Shown here one piece after another: positions 59,131 to 64,000 of a stretch of DNA of 64,000 bases (its first letter is position 1; the number at the start of each line of letters is the position of its first letter). The DNA lies in contig CM055106.1 of NCBI GenBank assembly GCA_029204225.1, positions 23,589,119 through 23,653,118 on the forward strand. Direction: 5' to 3'. The position numbers were made by a program, and so were the translations under genes. Under the pieces are notes generated by a model. The model was not told the origin of the DNA. It made no database searches and saw only the letters and a list, made by a program, of their open reading frames with translations. This DNA is from Diphasiastrum complanatum (taxonomy: Eukaryota > Streptophyta > Lycopodiopsida > Lycopodiales > Lycopodiaceae).

Positions 59131-59912
59131 AAAAACTTCACAGTGTATTAGTGGCTGAAGAGTGTAGGATGCTCCATGCAAAATCTAGGATGAGTTCCTT
59201 GTCTTTGCAGGTTGGTGATGAGAAAGCCAATTTCTCATTCAAGGGCAAAAAGAAGACCAATGGAAAGAAGAAGCATCCAAAGGAGGCCAAAGAAGAGGAT
59301 GATGCATCAAGTTCAAAGGACAAGTCAAAGCAAAAATGCTTCTTTTGTGGAAAGAAGGGGCATTATGCATCTGAATGCTACAAGAGGCTAAGAGCACAAG
59401 TGGAGGAGGACAAACAAGGAAACCTTGCAAAGGAGGAGGAGGAGGATGAAGTAGATGTATTCTTGATGGCATCTACATCCTCACCAACAAGCAATAGCAA
59501 TTCAAGAGACAATTGGTGGATCGACAGTGGGGCTAGCTCCCACATGTCTTGTGAAAATGACTTTTTCTCAACCTTACACTCATTCAATGATGCTAAAAAG
59601 TTTGTCTTTACTGCAAATGATGAAGAGTGTAGGATAGATGGTGTTGGCACCATCTCTTTGTATCTAGAATCCTCAAAATGCATGGATCTAGAAAATGTCC
59701 TTTATGTGCCATCAATCACCAAGAATATGCTTAGTGTTGGTCTACTCTTAGAGAGTGGTTTGGATGTCCACTTTAAGCATGGTGTTTGCTTCATCTTGAA
59801 GAATGATGTTTGCATTGCAAAGGGATTTAAACATGGAAGATTTAAACATTTTTTGTTGATAAAGCAATTTCATTGGATAACTATTTTTGTAATAGTTCGA
59901 ATAGTGTCATAG
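59118..59912 (+). CDS. Copia gag C-terminus, zinc knuckle and protease
   Basis: It continues gag (PTIEKLHSVLVAEECRML), then a lysine-rich stretch, a zinc knuckle CFFCGKKGHYASEC (CX2CX4HX4C, residues about 73-86) and an acidic linker. The aspartic protease site NWWIDSGASSHMS is intact. The pre-integrase start follows (LENVLYVPSITKNMLSVGLL; CIAKGFKHGRF), and then sequence with no integrase. The product would be a 264-residue gag-protease end; an intact polyprotein would be about 1,300 residues. Confidence 0.85.
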   Translation: MPTIEKLHSVLVAEECRMLHAKSRMSSLSLQVGDEKANFSFKGKKKTNGKKKHPKEAKEEDDASSSKDKSKQKCFFCGKKGHYASECYKRLRAQVEEDKQGNLAKEEEEDEVDVFLMASTSSPTSNSNSRDNWWIDSGASSHMSCENDFFSTLHSFNDAKKFVFTANDEECRIDGVGTISLYLESSKCMDLENVLYVPSITKNMLSVGLLLESGLDVHFKHGVCFILKNDVCIAKGFKHGRFKHFLLIKQFHWITIFVIVRIVS

Positions 59913-60591
59913 AAGATGAAACATCATTTGTATTGAAAATATTTGGGTCCACATGCTTTGAACATGATCATTCCAATGTAAGGACCAAAGATTATCCTAT
60001 TTCAATGATAGGAATAATGGTAGTGTTTTGCTCTTCAAGTAGAGATTGTAGAATCTACTTGTTTTCAACCAAAGAATTTGTCAATGGTGGAAATGTGATC
60101 TTTCAAGAGTGGAAGATTTGTAAACTTGAAGAAGCACTTTGGATCAACACATTATTCAATTCATTGATGTTTTGGAGTCAAGTCAAGTGGAGGATCAGGC
60201 TCAAGACCCGAGGACTCCAAGGAGAACCTTGAGTATCAAGATGGAGCCATCTAGGCTCAATCAAATGGATCAAGCAAGACAAGTTGTCTTTGGCAACATT
60301 ATTTATGCACTTAATATTTTAATTGATGTATCTTCAAGTGCACAAAATGCCTTGGAATCCATGGCTTGGCATGATGTTTAGTTTTAAAGTGTGCTACATG
60401 TATATAGACACATTTATGGAACATCTTGTAAGGGATTCTCTAAGAGGTGGTGAAAGATCCTTCATGGACATCATTCTCTATTGGAGTCTCAAAAGTTCCT
60501 TGTTTGTAGCTGGATTTTTTAGACACTTCTAAAAGCTTTCATTCATCTATCAAGAGAGTTGTAAATAGATCAAGCTAAATTTGAGGAGGAG
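59913..60591 (+). other. Non-coding remnant and polypurine tract of the gag-only element
   Basis: No integrase, RT or RNase H motif was found. A short frame (DQAQDPRTPRRTLSIK) resembles the variable linker that lies between integrase and RT in copia, suggesting that two internal deletions formed this element. TTGAGGAGGAG at 60581-60591 is the polypurine tract. Confidence 0.6.
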
Positions 60592-61170
60592 TGTGAAGAA
60601 TTGCCAAAAATTGGCAAATCTAGCTTGATCAAAAACCATGTAGAATAGTGTAAATTGTGTACACAAGTGGGTCCCACACATGTGAGGCCATGATGCCACA
60701 TGGGAAACCCATCCTAATGTAGGTTAGTTCAAGTCAAGAGAGTTGGTCATGTCTATTTGGTGGTCATCCCTACTTTATAGGACCTACACCTAAGTTTAAG
60801 GTGAAAATTTGACCAACTAGCTACCTACCAAGCATAACTCTAGGAAATAGACTAGGGTTTCATTTTAGGTCAAGGAGAGTGAGTTAACTTCCTTATTACA
60901 TGCTGGAAATCCACCTAACTTCAAGAAGGAAGTCGAATTTGCTATGTATTCCCTCTCTCCATAGTGAGAAGATAGAAAATTTTTGGAGCTCATTGGCAAT
61001 CTCAAGCTAGTTCACTATGTACATTGAGTTTTTGTGATCCAAATGAAACCAAATCAATTTCTACTTGTTTCTCAGGTTGAAGGCCGTACTACAGCCTGTA
61101 GTACACACGTGTGGGCTCGTATTTCAATGTTTATCAATGCTTTTGATTGTTAATGCTTGTTGTTTGTCAA
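60592..61170 (+). repeat. 3' LTR of the gag-only element, truncated
   Basis: 579 bp, aligned without gaps to 57097-57675 with 8 substitutions. At 61170 (GTTTGTCAA) the match stops and unrelated sequence begins. Confidence 0.9.
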
Positions 61171-61227
61171 TAATCCATTGAAAATAGCCTATCAGATAGA
61201 TTGGTAGGGGGGTTGGAAGGCCCCGGT

Positions 61228-61300
61228 GCAAGGGCCTTCCTTGCAGGGAGGGCCCTTGCCCGAACTCAAGGGCAGGGCCCTGACCTACATGGAAGGCCCG
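61228..61300. repeat. GC-rich overlapping hairpins
   Basis: GCAAGGGCC (61228-61236) pairs with GGCCCTTGC (61251-61259). That second arm can also pair with CAAGGGCAGGGCCC just downstream (about 61267-61281). It is a GC island in AT-rich surroundings. Confidence 0.55.
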
Positions 61301-61320
61301 AGGCTCACGTCCACCACGTA

Positions 61321-63118
61321 ATGTCAAGTCTGAAATTTTTTTTCTTTCATAAATTATGAACAAAATCGTTGGTGCTTTTAGTCAAGGATGAGAATTTTGG
61401 ATAATACGAGTGGCATTCCACTTGCAAACAAATTACTCCTTTGGAGATGCATCCAAAATACAAAGAAAAATTGAAGACTTGGCATTACGTTTTAGTAAAA
61501 TACATGTTTGAGTGCTTATAAGGTATGAGCCTATCAAATATTAAACTATAGGTTTTCATTTTCATATAAATTAATAGTTATTATTTTTGAGTTTAAGATT
61601 TTTAAAATCATTAGTTTGGCTCTAAACTTTAATACATTTTTTGATTGACCCGTTATAAAATTTTAACAAAGTGCATGTCATATTAATTCTTGTTAAATAC
61701 AAAAACCATACAAGTATTTTTAATCATCATTAAATTCATAAATTAATCAAAATTTACAAATTTAACATGTTCATATTGATTAATACATCACACAAAGTTT
61801 GAATCAATTGAAATCGTAATGAAAAAAGATAAATGCCTTATAAGGCTTTGTATAAAAATTTGAGTCTTATTGACATACTTTTTTTTAGCCTTCTCCATAT
61901 AAAATAGTAGGCTTTGTTTATTTTTTATAGGTTTTGTGTTAGGTTGAAAAAAAGTTTTCCACAAGCATTGGAAAAATCCAAATAATTGGTGTCGGTATTG
62001 GATTTAATGACAATAGACAATGGGATGCCGGCCTACAACAGTCACGCACTACCTTTGTCATATTATGCTTTCAAATTCTTGCATATTGCAAAATAGTGGT
62101 GCACACACAGATTTCCCCCGCTTCCCATATGCTCATCAATTCTTGCAATGGCATATAGTCGTTTTCAAAACAAAATTTCAAGTTGTTGCAAATAAGGACA
62201 TGTGCCTTCCCAGTTGTGAGAAGCATGAGGCTAGCATCCCGATTGTACCTCACAAGGGGTAATAAGACCTGAGAACGGGGCCTTCCGAGGGGGTGCACAC
62301 TTATCTCACATAAAGCAATACAGTCAAGAAATTGCTAAAAACAAACAAAGACTAACTACTTTTTATTAAAGTTTGAATAATATGTGATTACCACTAAGTA
62401 CATAACAAAAATGTGTAAGACACACTTCTTGGTTTTTAATTATAATATAAATCTATAGGACATAATTGTTGTTTTTAATCTATAATTAGTGAGTCTATAC
62501 AAAATTGTGTCGTTTATGTGCTGTTAAATTTAGCTTGAACAATGGGTCAATTTGCCAGCTTCCAACTTAGAAGCATCCACTTTCCATAAATGTTATAATC
62601 TAATTCCAAACTTTGGACTTTCAAAGTTTCAAAATTTAACTTCCATGTGTCTATTGTGGTCTAGGCTTCGTGGAAGTTTAATGAACTTGTAGGGCTAGCA
62701 GCCTTGATCCATCAAAATTCTAGTGCCGGCGGCTATGATCAATCTGCGTTCTTTGCTAAAGCCTTTAATCTTGTTTATTGAGTGATTTTTTAAAAATTTG
62801 ACATGAGAAATGTATATAGATACAATCATACACGATTTTTATTTAGAATTTAATATAAAAAATTAATATAATCTGCATAAAAGTATGATCCTCTACAAAA
62901 TGAAATCTAAAGGGGAAGTTTTATTAAGGATGTCACACGACGACAATGAACATTATGAACAATGTCATGAAAATAAAGCATGAAGGGCAATCTTGAATGT
63001 CAAATTTCAACATTGTAGCCCATGGAACTAGCAATGCTTTATACAAATATATGGTTGTATGCACAAACAAAAAGTAAAAACAAATATCCTCTTAAACTGT
63101 TGTGTAGGGATAGTGGGC

Positions 63119-63120
<2 letters not shown>
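61321..63120. other. No recognisable gene; AT-rich
   Basis: Nothing coding or repetitive could be supported. Short frames (62020-62262 on plus, its shadow on minus) have no recognised relatives. Confidence 0.4.

Positions 63121-63185
<65 letters not shown>
63121..63185. repeat. (GA)n microsatellite, 65 bp
   Basis: About 32 GA units. It lies about 100 bp from a TRIM-family LTR copy. Confidence 0.97.
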
Positions 63186-63191
<6 letters not shown>

Positions 63192-63209
63192 TTCGCAAGC
63201 TACCACGTG

Positions 63210-63480
63210 GAAAACCAATTGACTAGCCACCCGCCATCCGTCTAACCCCATTTGACGGATGGCTTGCACTTATGTGTGTAAAGAATTTGGGCCTCAAGGC
63301 CACGCACACACACGTACCCACGCGAGCCGCGTACTGGGATCCCAACCCCATTTGACTAGCCACCCGCCATCCGTCTAACCCCCAAAAGGGCTAGTACCAG
63401 GGGATAGAGGATATAGAGAAGCCCCAACTTATATATGGGAGAGTTCAAGGTTCCCAATGTGGCCTAGAGCTAAACTCTCG
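63210..63480 (-). mobile_element. Second TRIM-family LTR copy, minus strand
   Basis: The reverse complement shows CCCTGGTACTAGCCCTTTTGGG, GGGTGGCTAG and GGGATCCCAG.ACGCG in the same order as 9505-9620, plus a TATA-like CATATATAAG (about 63430) aligned with ACATATAAG at 9487. A direct repeat, TGACTAGCCACCCGCC plus ATCCGTCTAACCCC, occurs at about 63220 and 63352. Confidence 0.6.
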
Positions 63481-64000
63481 TTTGACTAAAAAAAATGGTC
63501 TACAAACCAACCTCCGTCAAACTCAATATAGGTATTTTTGAGTAGCTTGGCGAGAGTTACTATGATTATTTGATTCAAAATCCAACCCGGATGATAAATT
63601 TTTGGATCATTTTTCCTCGAAAAATTCATTTCTAAAGATATTTTCCTTTCTCTTTTTCTGAGCTGATGACTATTTTGACTTTTGCTCATCATTTCTATTT
63701 TTTCATTTTTCAAATTCTTTTTTTATCTATCTCAGTTTTTCTTTTTGCTTTATCTCGTTTTTTACTATCTTTTTTCAAAAAATAATAAAATAAGTACCGA
63801 AGGACAACAAAATAAAAAAATAAAATAAAAGTAAAAAATATATCCAAATGACAGTTAGGTGGGTAGATCAGGTTGCCAAAACTTCCCTAATCGACAACCA
63901 TTCATTGAGGTATCAAATCTTTTTCCATCAAGGTGTTTTAAGACCATTGCTCTATAAGATAGAATTTCTTTCACTTTGTATGCTCCTTCACCTGTGAATT
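63481..64000. other. No recognisable gene; A/T-rich to the window end
   Basis: Low-complexity T- and A-rich stretches (63710-63845). No motif supported. Confidence 0.4.

Larger units (their letters stand above)
57097..61170 (+). mobile_element. Gag-protease-only copia element (TR-GAG-like)
   Basis: The 5' LTR (57097-57797) and a 3' LTR cut at 61170 enclose only about 2.8 kb. The order is intact Met-tRNA primer site, long leader, gag, protease and start of pre-integrase, a non-coding remnant, a purine tract (TTGAGGAGGAG) and the 3' LTR. Integrase core, RT and RNase H are missing, so mobilisation would need another element's enzymes. The LTRs differ at 8 of 579 comparable bases with no indel, so this is the youngest insertion in the window. 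It sits inside an older copia gag on the other strand. Confidence 0.85.

Noticed and set aside
62020-62298. Overlapping frames on both strands in the right-hand AT-rich region
   Set aside because: No family match and no splice or promoter support.

Overview
This window is nuclear DNA from a land plant with a large, repeat-rich genome. It holds one recognisable host gene (an SPX-domain protein with a plant-type intron). Almost everything else is decayed Ty1/copia and Ty3/gypsy LTR retrotransposon sequence, with initiator-Met and Asp tRNA primer-binding sites and very long (GA)n/(CT)n microsatellites. The sequence alone does not fix the species. A fern, lycophyte or gymnosperm-like genome would fit, but I hold that loosely. 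No bacterial operon, rRNA, tRNA or CRISPR array was seen.

Layout, left third. 1-4320 is a patchwork of copia pieces in both orientations. 4639-5442 carries the last two visible exons of an SPX gene, followed by its probable 3' region. 7640-8015 is a fold-back structure built on 32-bp tandem repeats. 9277-10456 stacks a gypsy LTR end, a TRIM-like miniature LTR element and a probable solo LTR. 10457-15240 holds two (CT/GA)n arrays of about 160 bp and a decayed coiled-coil protein gene of unknown family. 15240-17664 is a minus-strand gypsy gag-protease remnant.

Middle third. 17665-27509 is one plus-strand copia element (A), split by an insertion at 18784-23680. That insertion is a mosaic: a minus-strand element with its LTRs (B), a reverse transcriptase-RNase H fragment (C), and an inverted pair of about 465-bp LTRs (D). 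29122-30710 holds another LTR and an array of AGTCA-type boxes upstream of a TATA motif. 31268-36883 is a structurally complete minus-strand copia element with both LTRs, gag, protease, integrase, reverse transcriptase and RNase H, and a perfect 5-bp target duplication (TTCTA). 37240-39200 has a microsatellite-bearing LTR and gypsy pol pieces. 39300-41905 is another copia 5' half (F). 41980-44740 is a gypsy 5' half with a tRNA-Asp primer site.

Right third. 44741-48086 joins a copia integrase piece to a minus-strand leader and LTR. 48088-48838 is a fragment of an intron-containing gene of unknown family. 54002-54817 is a DNA-transposon-like palindromic insertion, and 54815-55774 an unknown protein remnant next to it. 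57097-61170 is the youngest element: a non-autonomous copia derivative keeping only gag and protease, with LTRs differing at 8 of 579 compared bases. The right edge is AT-rich sequence with a second TRIM-family LTR copy.

The retroelement genes do not act together as a pathway. They are independent insertions broken mostly by C-to-T/G-to-A type stop codons, truncations and nested insertion. Only the 57097-61170 and 31268-36883 elements keep most of their structure. The most interesting items are the gag-only element, the TRIM-like family, AGTCA-box arrays in LTR-like sequence, GA microsatellites lying at the LTR pyrimidine tract, and the two unidentified protein remnants.
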